Shown piece by piece: positions 26,673-35,312 of a stretch of DNA of 64,000 bases. Each line of letters starts with the position of its first letter. The stretch's first letter is position 1. The position numbers were made by a program, and so were the translations under genes. The notes beneath the pieces are model-generated. The model had not been told where the DNA came from and searched no databases. It worked only from the letters and a program-made list of their open reading frames with translations. Source of the DNA: Bacteroidota bacterium. GTDB taxonomy: Bacteria; Bacteroidota; Bacteroidia; Chitinophagales; Chitinophagaceae. The stretch lies in NCBI GenBank assembly GCA_023428755.1, contig JAEYWX010000010.1, forward strand, positions 124,001 to 188,000, read 5' to 3'.

Positions 26673-27851
26673 TCAGGTAATGTTTTCAATAATACCGGCA
26701 ATCCCCTGTCCACCTCCCACACAGGCCGTAACAATTCCATACTTTTTGTTGAGGCGCTTCATATCCTGTGTGATTTGGATGGTAAGCTTGGCACCTGTAC
26801 AACCCAAGGGGTGACCCAATGCGATAGCACCGCCGTTGATATTTACAATATCTGGATTGAGATCCAATGTACGGATAACAGCTAACGCCTGCGACGCAAA
26901 TGCTTCGTTCAGTTCAACCAAATCAATATCATTCAAATTCATATTGGCCTGTTTCAATACTTTCGGTACGGCTTCCACGGGACCGATTCCCATAATGCGG
27001 GGATGCACACCTGCTGATGCACAATTCACCAATCGGGCAATGGGTTTCAAGCCCAACTGATTTATCAAACGTTCACTCATCACCAATACAAACGCTGCTC
27101 CATCACTTGTTTGCGATGAGTTACCAGCTGTTACTGTTCCATTCACTGCAAAGGCAGGTTTCAGTTTTGCCAATGATTCTGTATTAGTATCGGCACGTAC
27201 GCCTTCATCGGTATCTACCACATAACTTCTTGTTTGCTTCTTCCCCTTTTCGTTCAGGTATACTTCTTCAACTGTGATGGGTAAAATACCTCCTTTAAAA
27301 TAACCATTCTCAATGGCTGCTTTTGCTTTCATGTGAGAATTGTATGCAAACAAATCCTGATCTTCACGACTAACACTATATTCTTTTGCAACTGCCTCAG
27401 CGGTTAAACCCATGCTCAAATAATAATCAGGTTCATCTTTGGCAATGGAATAAGCAGGCACTGTTTTCCAACCGGCTGTGGGTACAAGGCTCATGCTTTC
27501 GGTACCGCCTGCGATGATACATTCAGCCATACCCATGCGGATCTTTGCGGTGGCTATGGCAATTGTTTCCAGGCCGCTGGCACAATAACGGTTCACCGTC
27601 ATTCCCGGCGCATGAAAACCAACCGCCCGTGCTGCAATAATGCGGCCCACCTGCAAACCCTGCTCGGCTTCGGGTACAGCATTACCTACAATTACATCAT
27701 CCACCTGTTTCGGATCGAGCTGCGGTACGCTGTCCAGTAAACCCTTGATCACATCAATTGCCAGATCATCGGGACGAGTAAAACGGAAACCGCCTCTTTT
27801 TGATTTGCCCACTGCTGTACGGTATCCGGCTACGATATATGCTTCCTGCAT
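26673..27851 (-). CDS. Acetyl-CoA C-acyltransferase (thiolase)
   Basis: A 392-residue thiolase of standard length. The nucleophile Cys is in TVNRYCASGLETIAIA (about residue 90). The catalytic His is in ALGHPLGCTGAKL and the second Cys in TACVGGGQG near the C-terminus; the NEAFA motif is also present. It cleaves 3-ketoacyl-CoA to acetyl-CoA and a shortened acyl-CoA in beta-oxidation, or runs in reverse. No other beta-oxidation genes are adjacent, so acetyl-CoA acetyltransferase activity cannot be excluded. Cytoplasmic. Confidence 0.93.
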   Translation of the reverse strand: MQEAYIVAGYRTAVGKSKRGGFRFTRPDDLAIDVIKGLLDSVPQLDPKQVDDVIVGNAVPEAEQGLQVGRIIAARAVGFHAPGMTVNRYCASGLETIAIATAKIRMGMAECIIAGGTESMSLVPTAGWKTVPAYSIAKDEPDYYLSMGLTAEAVAKEYSVSREDQDLFAYNSHMKAKAAIENGYFKGGILPITVEEVYLNEKGKKQTRSYVVDTDEGVRADTNTESLAKLKPAFAVNGTVTAGNSSQTSDGAAFVLVMSERLINQLGLKPIARLVNCASAGVHPRIMGIGPVEAVPKVLKQANMNLNDIDLVELNEAFASQALAVIRTLDLNPDIVNINGGAIALGHPLGCTGAKLTIQITQDMKRLNKKYGIVTACVGGGQGIAGIIENIT

Positions 27852-27874
27852 GGTTGTAAGAATTGAAGTTCATG

Positions 27875-27941
27875 GTTCATAGTTCATGGTTGGCGGCAAA
27901 CTTGTGATTCTAGGTGAACTATGAACTCTTTGCCGGCAACC
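27875..27941. repeat. Two interleaved inverted repeats upstream of the thiolase gene
   Basis: GTTCATAGTTCA (27875-27886) pairs with TGAACTATGAAC (27915-27926), and GGTTGGCGGCAAA (27888-27900) nearly pairs with TTTGCCGGCAACC (27929-27941). The arms alternate (A B A' B'), which cannot nest in one simple hairpin. It lies between divergent thiolase and pyrD genes, within their 5' regions. Confidence 0.6.
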
Positions 27942-28038
27942 GGAATAGTTGTTTATGCAACTTTCTATATCAAAGTTAAGCTTTGAAAAGAAATATCAGC
28001 AAATGAATGCTGTTAATTTCTGATCGGCTTTTGCGGAT

Positions 28039-28046
28039 TATCTTCG
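28039..28046 (+). promoter_or_regulatory. Possible -7 box of pyrD
   Basis: TATCTTCG matches TAnnTTTG at seven of eight positions and lies six bases before the chosen pyrD ATG, implying a very short leader. No good -33 element is visible. Confidence 0.35.
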
Positions 28047-28051
28047 CAGCC

Positions 28052-29158
28052 ATGTACAAGTTGATACGTTCCGTTTTCTTTTTGTTTGATGCAGAAAAAG
28101 TACACTACTTCGCAATGAATGCATTGCGGTTTTTCTGCTCTGTTGGATTCATAAAAAAAATACTGGCTGCAAATTTTCAATCAAACAATAAAAGCCTTGC
28201 TTTCGAAAGCTGGGGATTGGAATTTAAGAACCGGGTTGGTCTGGCAGCAGGTTTCGATAAAAATGCTAAGTACCTGCGTGAGCTGGAAGTACTTGGTTTT
28301 GGTTTTATTGAGATTGGTACTGTAACCCCCAGGCCGCAGGATGGGAACGACAAGCCCCGTTTATTTCGTTTGCCAAAAGACAAAGCCATCATTAACCGGA
28401 TGGGGTTTAATAACGATGGTGTAAAAGTTGTGGCAGAACGGTTGAAAGAATGGAAACAAGAGAAAGATACAAGGTACAAGGCACAAGGTACATCACCCAT
28501 CACTCATCATTCATCACTCATCATCGGCGGTAACATCGGCAAAAACAAAGTAACGCCCAACGAAGATGCATGGAAGGATTACGAGATCTGCTTTAACGAG
28601 TTGTTTGATTATGTAGATTATTTTGTAGTGAATGTGAGCAGTCCCAATACACCGGGCTTGCGTGAGCTGCAGGAAAAAGATTCGCTGCGCAAAATTCTTT
28701 CGCATTTACAAACCCTGCGTGCCGAACGTTTAAAACTGAAAACAGATTCGGTTGTTGAAAAACCGATCCTGTTGAAAATAGCACCCGACTTAACACAATC
28801 ACAATTAGACGATGTGATTGATCTCGCAAAAGAAATACAGCTGGATGGTTTGGTAGCCAGCAACACCACCATCAGCCGTGAAGGATTAACAACCGATGCT
28901 GCAACTGTAACAGCCATTGGTGCAGGTGGATTAAGTGGATTACCGGTGAAACAACGCAGTACAGAAATTGTGCGATACATTACACAAAAAACAAACGGTG
29001 AAATACCTGTTATGGCAAGTGGCGGTATTTTTACAGCAGCCGATGCAAATGAAAAATTAAAAGCAGGTGCAGTTCTGGTACAGGTGTGGACAGGATTTAT
29101 TTATGAAGGACCGGCTATTGCAAAGAAAATAAACAGCAAATTACTCAACAAGCAATAG
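28052..29158 (+). CDS. pyrD: Dihydroorotate dehydrogenase (quinone), class 2
   Basis: A 368-residue flavoenzyme that oxidises dihydroorotate to orotate with quinone in pyrimidine synthesis. The N-terminal membrane-associating helix (MYKLIRSVFFLFDAEKVHYF) marks class 2. Motifs: VGLAAGFDKNAKY, FIEIGTVTPRPQDGN, NRMGFNNDG, IGGNIGKNK, VNVSSPNTPGLRELQ (with the class 2 catalytic Ser), and GGLSGLPVK. The ORF extends to 28007, but ATG 28052 starts at the conserved helix. Odd: about 20 residues (KDTRYKAQGTSPITHHS) before IGGNIGKNK are encoded by a repeat like those in the spacers. Confidence 0.93.
   Translation: MYKLIRSVFFLFDAEKVHYFAMNALRFFCSVGFIKKILAANFQSNNKSLAFESWGLEFKNRVGLAAGFDKNAKYLRELEVLGFGFIEIGTVTPRPQDGNDKPRLFRLPKDKAIINRMGFNNDGVKVVAERLKEWKQEKDTRYKAQGTSPITHHSSLIIGGNIGKNKVTPNEDAWKDYEICFNELFDYVDYFVVNVSSPNTPGLRELQEKDSLRKILSHLQTLRAERLKLKTDSVVEKPILLKIAPDLTQSQLDDVIDLAKEIQLDGLVASNTTISREGLTTDAATVTAIGAGGLSGLPVKQRSTEIVRYITQKTNGEIPVMASGGIFTAADANEKLKAGAVLVQVWTGFIYEGPAIAKKINSKLLNKQ
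28464..28526 (+). repeat. Intergenic-type short-word repeat inside pyrD
   Basis: Words TACAAGG and CACAAGG repeat three times, then CATCACTCATCATTCATCA-type words run up to the conserved IGGNIG codons. The stretch is 63 bases (a multiple of three) and stays open. Similar CTCATCA words are in spacers at 23100 and 42270. Confidence 0.7.
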
Positions 29159-29210
29159 GCAATTAGCAAAGGGCAATTGCATATTGCCTATTGTCCATTG
29201 CCAATTAATT
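29155..29210 (+). repeat. Imperfect hairpin of GGCAAT words between pyrD and the TerC gene
   Basis: Arms AATAGGCAATTAGC... and ...CCATTGCCAATT match at about 18 of 24 positions. The hairpin starts at the pyrD stop and ends before the next ATG, with no strong T run. It may attenuate or terminate pyrD transcription. Confidence 0.5.
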
Positions 29211-29217
29211 TCAAAAA

Positions 29218-30024
29218 ATGGAACATCTTTTTACATCAGAAAGTATCATCAGTTTTATTGTACTCGTAGTATTGGAAGTAGTACTCGGTATTGACAATGT
29301 AATTTTTGTAAGTATTATTCTCAACCGTTTAAAATCAATTAAAGATCAAAAGAAAGCACGCAGGTTATGGATGATTACCGGCATTCTTTCCCGGAGTTTA
29401 TTACTGATGGGATTGGGATGGCTGCTAACGCAAAAAGGGAAACCTGTATTCAGCATTGGTGATAAGGGATTTGATCTGGCAAGTATTGTGATGCTGTTGG
29501 GAGGTTTATTCCTCATCTACAAATCGGTACATGAAATCCATCAAAAGCTGGAAGGGGAAGATCCCAACCAGGCTGATAAAAACTCGAAAGGCATTTCGTT
29601 TGCACAAGCGATTGGCCAAATCATTTTAATTGATGCTGTGTTTTCATTTGACAGCATCATTACCGCCGGTGGTACAGCCAAGCATGTTGAAATTATGATC
29701 GCCGCCGTGGTGATTGCAATGACGATCATGTTTCTGTTCAGCCCGAAGATCGCAGGCTTTATTCATAAACATCCAACGTTAAAAATGCTGGCTCTTTCTT
29801 TTTTGGTGATGATAGGTTTGAGTTTGGTAATGGAAGGATGGAATGCTGAAGCAGCACATGAATTACATTTGAAAAATTATATCTACTTCGGTATGGCATT
29901 TTCGTTTGTAGTTGAATTGCTGAATATGCTGATGCGTAAACGAATGAGCAAAAAGAATGTGGTGAAACTAAATGTGCCTGTGCTTGAAACAAAAGAAGAA
30001 GGGTATGATGATATGGCCAGTTAA
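29218..30024 (+). CDS. TerC family integral membrane protein
   Basis: A 268-residue protein with about seven hydrophobic helices and the conserved acidic motifs of the TerC family: EVVLGIDNVIFVSII (about residues 19-33) and ILIDAVFSFDSIITA (about 136-150). The paired Asp residues in the membrane are thought to bind metal ions; family members export manganese or calcium, or take part in tellurium resistance. It lies 59 bases after pyrD, behind an imperfect hairpin, and is convergent with the T9SS repeat protein. Confidence 0.9.
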   Translation: MEHLFTSESIISFIVLVVLEVVLGIDNVIFVSIILNRLKSIKDQKKARRLWMITGILSRSLLLMGLGWLLTQKGKPVFSIGDKGFDLASIVMLLGGLFLIYKSVHEIHQKLEGEDPNQADKNSKGISFAQAIGQIILIDAVFSFDSIITAGGTAKHVEIMIAAVVIAMTIMFLFSPKIAGFIHKHPTLKMLALSFLVMIGLSLVMEGWNAEAAHELHLKNYIYFGMAFSFVVELLNMLMRKRMSKKNVVKLNVPVLETKEEGYDDMAS

Positions 30025-30073
30025 CTCATTTTAGGATCTGCTTGTTGCGGTTGGTTGCACAGGGCCCCTCGCA

Positions 30074-31312
30074 TCACTGGTTTTGCTTGAGTATTAGCTT
30101 AGTACCCGTTTCTTTATTTGTAAGATCTTCAATTACGATGAAATACGCACCTGCAGGTAAGTGGGCTATGTTTAATTGCTGACTCGTTTTATTATTAACT
30201 GTCCGCAAAAGTATATTTCCCTTTAAATCAACTAAACGGATGTTTTGCCGAATTACAAATCCGGCTGTTTTTATTTGAAGAACATCGGTTACAGGATTGG
30301 GGTAAACAGAAATTTTTTGAGTGAGATTTGATAAGTCATTAATTGCTGTGGGCGGCTGCACCCGTATAGTATCAGAAATTTGATAGTGACTCCACCTTCC
30401 ACTTGCATCTTTTACCCGCAAGACAAAATAATGATCACCATTAGCAAGCCCGGTGGGAACGGATATTAAAAACGGTTGATTGATCTGATCGCCTGTGGGA
30501 TTCAAAAGCAGTGGAGTACCAAGGCCAACACCAGGATCTTTATCAAAGAAATATTCGGCAGCAACTAGTTGCGGCATGGTGGCCGAATCCTGGCTTACAT
30601 AAAAAGACTTGCTTTCAAAATGACTCCAGACACCACTTTCGTTTTTTGTTCGAACTGCCAGTACATGAAAGCCGCCTCTTAAATTTGAAACAGGAAACTG
30701 TAGAGTTACATTACTACCCTGGTTAACCTGTAATGCATTTGCCAATCCCGCCCCCGGATCGGTATCAATAAAATACTCTGCTGCTACAATATCCGGTGCG
30801 GTCGCAGGCTCCGGATTAATATAAAAAGCCTGGCTTTCATAGTGGCTCCATGAGCCTGTTTCGTTTTTTACACGAACAGCAAGCACATGAAAGCCTGCTG
30901 GTATATTGGCTATCTGGAATTGCAGTGACACAACATCTCCACCGGTTACAGGTATAGGAATTGCAAGACCAACTCCCGGATCTGTATCCAAAAAATATTC
31001 CGCAGCCGTGATCGTTGCTGAAACAGCGGTTTGTGAGCTAATATAAAACACACGATTTTCATAATGACCCCATAAACCCATACTATTTTTTGCACGAAAG
31101 CCAAGGGAATGAAAGCCAGCGGCTAATGCTGTTGTTGAAATTGAAAAAGAAAAAATGCCAGTATCTCCTGCTGTTCCTGCAACAGCAACTCCTCTTCCAA
31201 CACCGGGGTCAACATCAACAAAATACTCGCCGGCTACAATTTGCTGTGCGCTTACGCTTCCATGCAGTAACACAATAAAACAGGCAAACAAATAAGTACA
31301 CAAACGATACAT
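30074..31312 (-). CDS. Secreted T9SS-sorted protein with four tandem repeats
   Basis: A 412-residue protein with a signal peptide (LFACFIVLLHGSVSAQ), four copies of a repeat of about 70 residues and a type A T9SS sorting domain. Each repeat starts AAEYFxDxDPGVG and ends with a VKNxxGxWSHYES-type motif (starts at about residues 26, 97, 168 and 239). The acidic DxDPG segment could bind calcium, which is inference. The C-terminal domain has SVYPNPVTDVLQI and LPAGAYFIVI, ending in a Lys-rich KLILKQNQ, as in proteins exported by the Por system and anchored at the surface. Function unknown. Confidence 0.85.
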   Translation of the reverse strand: MYRLCTYLFACFIVLLHGSVSAQQIVAGEYFVDVDPGVGRGVAVAGTAGDTGIFSFSISTTALAAGFHSLGFRAKNSMGLWGHYENRVFYISSQTAVSATITAAEYFLDTDPGVGLAIPIPVTGGDVVSLQFQIANIPAGFHVLAVRVKNETGSWSHYESQAFYINPEPATAPDIVAAEYFIDTDPGAGLANALQVNQGSNVTLQFPVSNLRGGFHVLAVRTKNESGVWSHFESKSFYVSQDSATMPQLVAAEYFFDKDPGVGLGTPLLLNPTGDQINQPFLISVPTGLANGDHYFVLRVKDASGRWSHYQISDTIRVQPPTAINDLSNLTQKISVYPNPVTDVLQIKTAGFVIRQNIRLVDLKGNILLRTVNNKTSQQLNIAHLPAGAYFIVIEDLTNKETGTKLILKQNQ

Positions 31313-31331
31313 ACAGTTTTCAGTTGTGTGA

Positions 31332-32468
31332 TTAATTACTCTTTCTGGCTTCTACTGTCACATTCAAAGTTCCTCCGGGCGGAACAGTTCCATTTAATAT
31401 ACTCATACTATACACCCGCGGAATACGGGCATTGCGGCTGTTTGTCCAGTTGTTACTGCCGGTTGCATCAAACAGTAATCCAATATTTTTACCATCATTC
31501 CCTCCATTGAATGCCGGATTTGGAGATTCGGTTGGAGGTCTGATTTCAAAATTCAGTAAAGGGTTGTCTGTTCCTGATTCCACGGCAGCCTGATCGAAGA
31601 GATCCGGTGACAGGTTAGAAAGATTACCACCTCCATCAACATTATTATTCCCCACCCATGGCGTGTTTGTTGAAGTTCGAAACGTGAGGTTGTTATTAAA
31701 TGTATTAAATGTACTACCTGCCGACAAAACAGAACCACCTCTCACAAAAAGGTTATTACTGATCACAAACTGTGAGCAGTTATTGAAACACAGCATATCG
31801 TTATTCGCTCCATAAAATAAATTATGATCTACTACAACATTGCTTTCTGCTGAAAATTCATTGATGCAAACCGATACGCCACCCGGAATTAGTGCACCTC
31901 GTCTAAAAACATTGTTGCGTATTGTCAAATTACTGAGGAAACCCGTCCCTTTATTGATAACCGATTCATTGAAGTAATTGCCTTCAAACAAATAATTCGT
32001 TCCAAAAACAAAAAGTGCGGTAATCTGCAGTCGGGTTCTAAAAAATTCACAGCGTTGAATAACAATATTGTTTACCGGCAGGGGGCGTGCGACATTTGTG
32101 CCGATGTTACAAAACAAACCACCCGTAGAAACAAAAACTAAACCAATAATCATTGTGCCATTCGCAGAATTTACAGAATCGGTTGTATTGCCTAAAGTAA
32201 ATCCAACTACTGTTGCCCTGGCAGGTAAATTTTTATCAGGCGCCCAACCCGGGCCAATAATCACCAATCGCTTGCTTATAATTGTAAAGCCTGTATAGGT
32301 AACCGGCGAGCCATGCACATAAATGGTATCTCCATTTGCAGCACGGTTTATAGCCTCCTGAATTGTGTTGAACTGTGCCACATTTGCGGGGTTATTGCTC
32401 ACTGTATGTACAGTTCCAAATGCATTTGAAACGGTAAATGTGAGCAGGAGTAGAATGAAAGGCTTCAT
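31332..32468 (-). CDS. Secreted parallel beta-helix protein
   Basis: A 378-residue protein with a signal peptide (PFILLLLTFTVSNAFG) and a right-handed beta-helix. An N-terminal FNTIQEAINRAANGDTIYV motif is typical of pectate-lyase-fold proteins. It is followed by Asn-rich rungs such as NNIVIQRCEFF, LFEGNYFNE, LTIRNNVF, VVDHNLFY and FVISNNLF. No T9SS sorting domain is evident, and catalytic residues of a polysaccharide lyase cannot be assigned. It may bind or process glycan outside the cell. The T9SS repeat protein follows 20 bases downstream on the same strand. Confidence 0.8.
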   Translation of the reverse strand: MKPFILLLLTFTVSNAFGTVHTVSNNPANVAQFNTIQEAINRAANGDTIYVHGSPVTYTGFTIISKRLVIIGPGWAPDKNLPARATVVGFTLGNTTDSVNSANGTMIIGLVFVSTGGLFCNIGTNVARPLPVNNIVIQRCEFFRTRLQITALFVFGTNYLFEGNYFNESVINKGTGFLSNLTIRNNVFRRGALIPGGVSVCINEFSAESNVVVDHNLFYGANNDMLCFNNCSQFVISNNLFVRGGSVLSAGSTFNTFNNNLTFRTSTNTPWVGNNNVDGGGNLSNLSPDLFDQAAVESGTDNPLLNFEIRPPTESPNPAFNGGNDGKNIGLLFDATGSNNWTNSRNARIPRVYSMSILNGTVPPGGTLNVTVEARKSN

Positions 32469-32619
32469 ACGCTTTTAAGTTGTGTTACGTAAAATTGGTT
32501 AATCAGAGCCCAGCTTTCAATACCTGAGAAACTGCATTCTGGAACAAAAAAAATACCTGAGTGGAGGTAGTGTGATCCATGAACATTTAAGTATTTTACT
32601 GCGTTCAAACACCTGAATT

Positions 32620-34641
32620 ATGAAGTTGAAGATAAAAAAAGCTACTCCCGTTTATTATCTCTGTTTACTAAGTATGCTTCAGGCAACTGCACAGTCGCAA
32701 AGAATCGACAGCCTGCAAGAACGTATACAGAAAGGAGGTATTAATTATTCTTCTATTAACCTGTACCGTGAGCTTGCTTCAGCCTATTATCAAAAAGGAA
32801 TGCCTGATTCTGCGCTGATTTATTATCAACAAGGACTCGAAAAAAGTGAACAGATTCAATCTGATTATTGGAAGGCCAGGTATTTGCTCTGGAGCGGTGG
32901 AATTTTCCTGAGTAGAATGCAATTCGACAGCAGCGATATTTACCTGAATAAAAGTTTTCCATTAATTGAAAAGTTGCGTAATGACAGCCTCAAAGCCCAA
33001 TATTTTCAGAATAAGGGTACAGCTGCAATGTTTCAAAGCAGATATCAACAAGCTGCTGAATTGATGATGAAAAGTGTTTCAATTATGGAGCCAATGAAAG
33101 AGAAAGCACCAGCTTCTATTCTCATGGCTGCTTATACAAACCTGAGTGGCATTTTTAATGAAATGAAGCAGTATGAAAAAGCACTTTCGTATGATAAAAA
33201 AACAATTGCCTATATACAGGCAACATCTTATGAACAAAAATCTGAGTATGCCTCCATTTACTTTAATCATGCGAGTACTTACTTTCATTTGAAAGAAATG
33301 AAAAAAATCAAGCTCTATCTTGACTCAGCCAGTTACTTTGAAAAATTATACCCGAATAAGCGGGCGAAATTAAATATACTCGGCGCCTATGGATCTTACT
33401 ATAGTGAAATAAATAAGAAAGATTCAGCTCTTGAGTATATGAAGCAGGCAATTGAGATCAGTAAACAAACCGGCGACTTCTATTTTTTTTCGGAACAGGC
33501 TTACAATATTTCCATGATCAAGATTGAACAAAAAAAATATGAATCTGCATTCATATTGCTTCAGGAAGCATTGCCATATGCAAAGGAATTTTCTGATTAT
33601 AAAATGCTCGGGAATATTTACAACGCATTGAAAGAAATCGCAGTTGTTCAAAAAAAGCACCGGCAATCCTATGAATACAGCGAACTAAGCCGTCTTTACT
33701 TAGACAGTGCCGCCAGTATTGAAACGAAAAACACTATCCTTTTGTTGGAAGCAAAATATGAAAGCGAACAAAAAGAAGCTGAAATAGTCATGCTTCAATT
33801 ATCAAACAAAGAAAAAGAATTTGCTGTTCTTCAACGAAACCGCTTACTATTGATCGGCGGTCTTGCTGCCAGTTCGCTGCTTCTGTTGTTGGGATTACTC
33901 TACAGAAACAGTCAACAAAAAAGAGTTATTGCAGAAAAAGATCAACTTTTTCATCAAGAGCAAATAAAATTTCTAGAACGGCAACAACAGATTGTGTCTT
34001 TACAAAGCATGGTGAATGGGCAGGAAACTGAACGCACACGTATTGCAAAAGACCTGCATGATGGACTGGGAGGTTTATTTTCGACTGTAAAAATGCATTT
34101 CAGCACATTGAGCCACGAGCAACATCAACTTCAAACAAACTCCCTTTTTTCGAAATGTTTTGAACTTGTTAAGACTGCTTCAGAAGAAGTACGCCGCATT
34201 GCACATAACATGATGCCTGAAGTATTGCTGAAAATGGGTGTTATACAAGCCACACAGGAACTGTGTAACAGCATTAGTGCGGGCAAACTGCTGAAAGTCT
34301 CCATGCAGTCATACGGCATGGAGAAGCGCCTCAATGCTTCAACAGAGACTATGCTCTTCCGTATAATTCAGGAATTGCTGAATAATATTATTAAACACGC
34401 AGATGCTACTGAAGCGATTGTACAATTTAACCGAGATGGTAATCGCCTGAGTGTAACAGTAGAGGATAATGGTCGTGGATTTAACATGAAAGAAAGTGAT
34501 GAAAAAATTACAGCAGGTCTTGCCTCGGTAAAAAGTCGTGTGCAATATCTCAACGGACAATTATCCATCGATTCACAAAACGAAATAGGCACTACTATTC
34601 TAATGAATTTTTTAATAACCGATGGGCAAGTAGTTACATAA
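32620..34641 (+). CDS. TPR sensor histidine kinase (NarL/UhpB-type)
   Basis: A 673-residue two-component sensor. A signal peptide or anchor (YLCLLSMLQATAQS) precedes TPR-like helical repeats to about residue 390. A membrane helix follows at about 407-427 (LLLIGGLAASSLLLLLGLLY), then a coiled coil and the HisKA_3 dimerisation motif RIAKDLHDGLGGLFS with phospho-acceptor H480. The HATPase domain has ELLNNIIKHADATEA and VEDNGRGFN. The periplasmic TPR region is probably the sensor, with an unknown signal. The response regulator gene starts 38 bases downstream, an obvious partner. Confidence 0.92.
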   Translation: MKLKIKKATPVYYLCLLSMLQATAQSQRIDSLQERIQKGGINYSSINLYRELASAYYQKGMPDSALIYYQQGLEKSEQIQSDYWKARYLLWSGGIFLSRMQFDSSDIYLNKSFPLIEKLRNDSLKAQYFQNKGTAAMFQSRYQQAAELMMKSVSIMEPMKEKAPASILMAAYTNLSGIFNEMKQYEKALSYDKKTIAYIQATSYEQKSEYASIYFNHASTYFHLKEMKKIKLYLDSASYFEKLYPNKRAKLNILGAYGSYYSEINKKDSALEYMKQAIEISKQTGDFYFFSEQAYNISMIKIEQKKYESAFILLQEALPYAKEFSDYKMLGNIYNALKEIAVVQKKHRQSYEYSELSRLYLDSAASIETKNTILLLEAKYESEQKEAEIVMLQLSNKEKEFAVLQRNRLLLIGGLAASSLLLLLGLLYRNSQQKRVIAEKDQLFHQEQIKFLERQQQIVSLQSMVNGQETERTRIAKDLHDGLGGLFSTVKMHFSTLSHEQHQLQTNSLFSKCFELVKTASEEVRRIAHNMMPEVLLKMGVIQATQELCNSISAGKLLKVSMQSYGMEKRLNASTETMLFRIIQELLNNIIKHADATEAIVQFNRDGNRLSVTVEDNGRGFNMKESDEKITAGLASVKSRVQYLNGQLSIDSQNEIGTTILMNFLITDGQVVT

Positions 34642-34679
34642 GCATGCTTTTTGTATTTTCATCCGTCGAATAAAGCACT

Positions 34680-35312
34680 ATGATCAAAATTCTTGTTATT
34701 GATGATCATCCATTAGTGAGCGATGGCATTGCTACCATGCTCAAAGATGAATTGCATCTGCATGTTTGTGGTAGCTGTAAAAATGGGGTGCAAGCTATCG
34801 ATTCCTTTACCGAGTTAAATCCGGATGTAATTCTACTTGATATCAGCCTTCCAGACATCGACGGGATTGAATTATGCAGTTTGCTCCGAAAAAAAAGCAG
34901 AGACGTGAAAATCATTGGACTTACCTCTGCAAATGAAGCAGGAATTATCAGTCAGTTCCTGGCAAAAGGCGGAAATGGCTATTTGCTAAAGGATATGGAG
35001 CGGCATGAATTAATAGAAGCAATTAACGAAGTAATGAATGGTAAAATTTATCTCAGCAAAGCTGCCAATCAAAAAATACTTGAACAATTCAATTCATTAA
35101 AAGATGCTACGCATGATTTACCCGGACTCACACGACGAGAGAAAGAGATACTGAAATTACTATATGATGGGTTTAATGGCCCACAGATTGCCGAAAAACT
35201 GTTTTTGAGTCATTATACAATTGAAACGCATCGCAAAAACCTGATGCAAAAACTGAATGTAAGCTCAACTCAGCAATTACTAAAATTGGCAATTGAACAT
35301 AAATTGATTTGA
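34680..35312 (+). CDS. LuxR/NarL-family response regulator
   Basis: A 210-residue regulator. The receiver domain has acidic D8/D9, phospho-acceptor D54 in VILLDISLPD, the T/S switch in IIGLTSANE and the conserved Lys in YLLKD. The C-terminal HTH has LTRREKEILKLLYDGF and SHYTIETHRKNLMQKL, typical of the LuxR/FixJ group. It is co-transcribed with the HisKA_3 kinase and likely activated by it. Targets are unknown; the adjacent secreted proteins are candidates only by position. Its stop abuts the convergent ruvB stop. Confidence 0.93.
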   Translation: MIKILVIDDHPLVSDGIATMLKDELHLHVCGSCKNGVQAIDSFTELNPDVILLDISLPDIDGIELCSLLRKKSRDVKIIGLTSANEAGIISQFLAKGGNGYLLKDMERHELIEAINEVMNGKIYLSKAANQKILEQFNSLKDATHDLPGLTRREKEILKLLYDGFNGPQIAEKLFLSHYTIETHRKNLMQKLNVSSTQQLLKLAIEHKLI

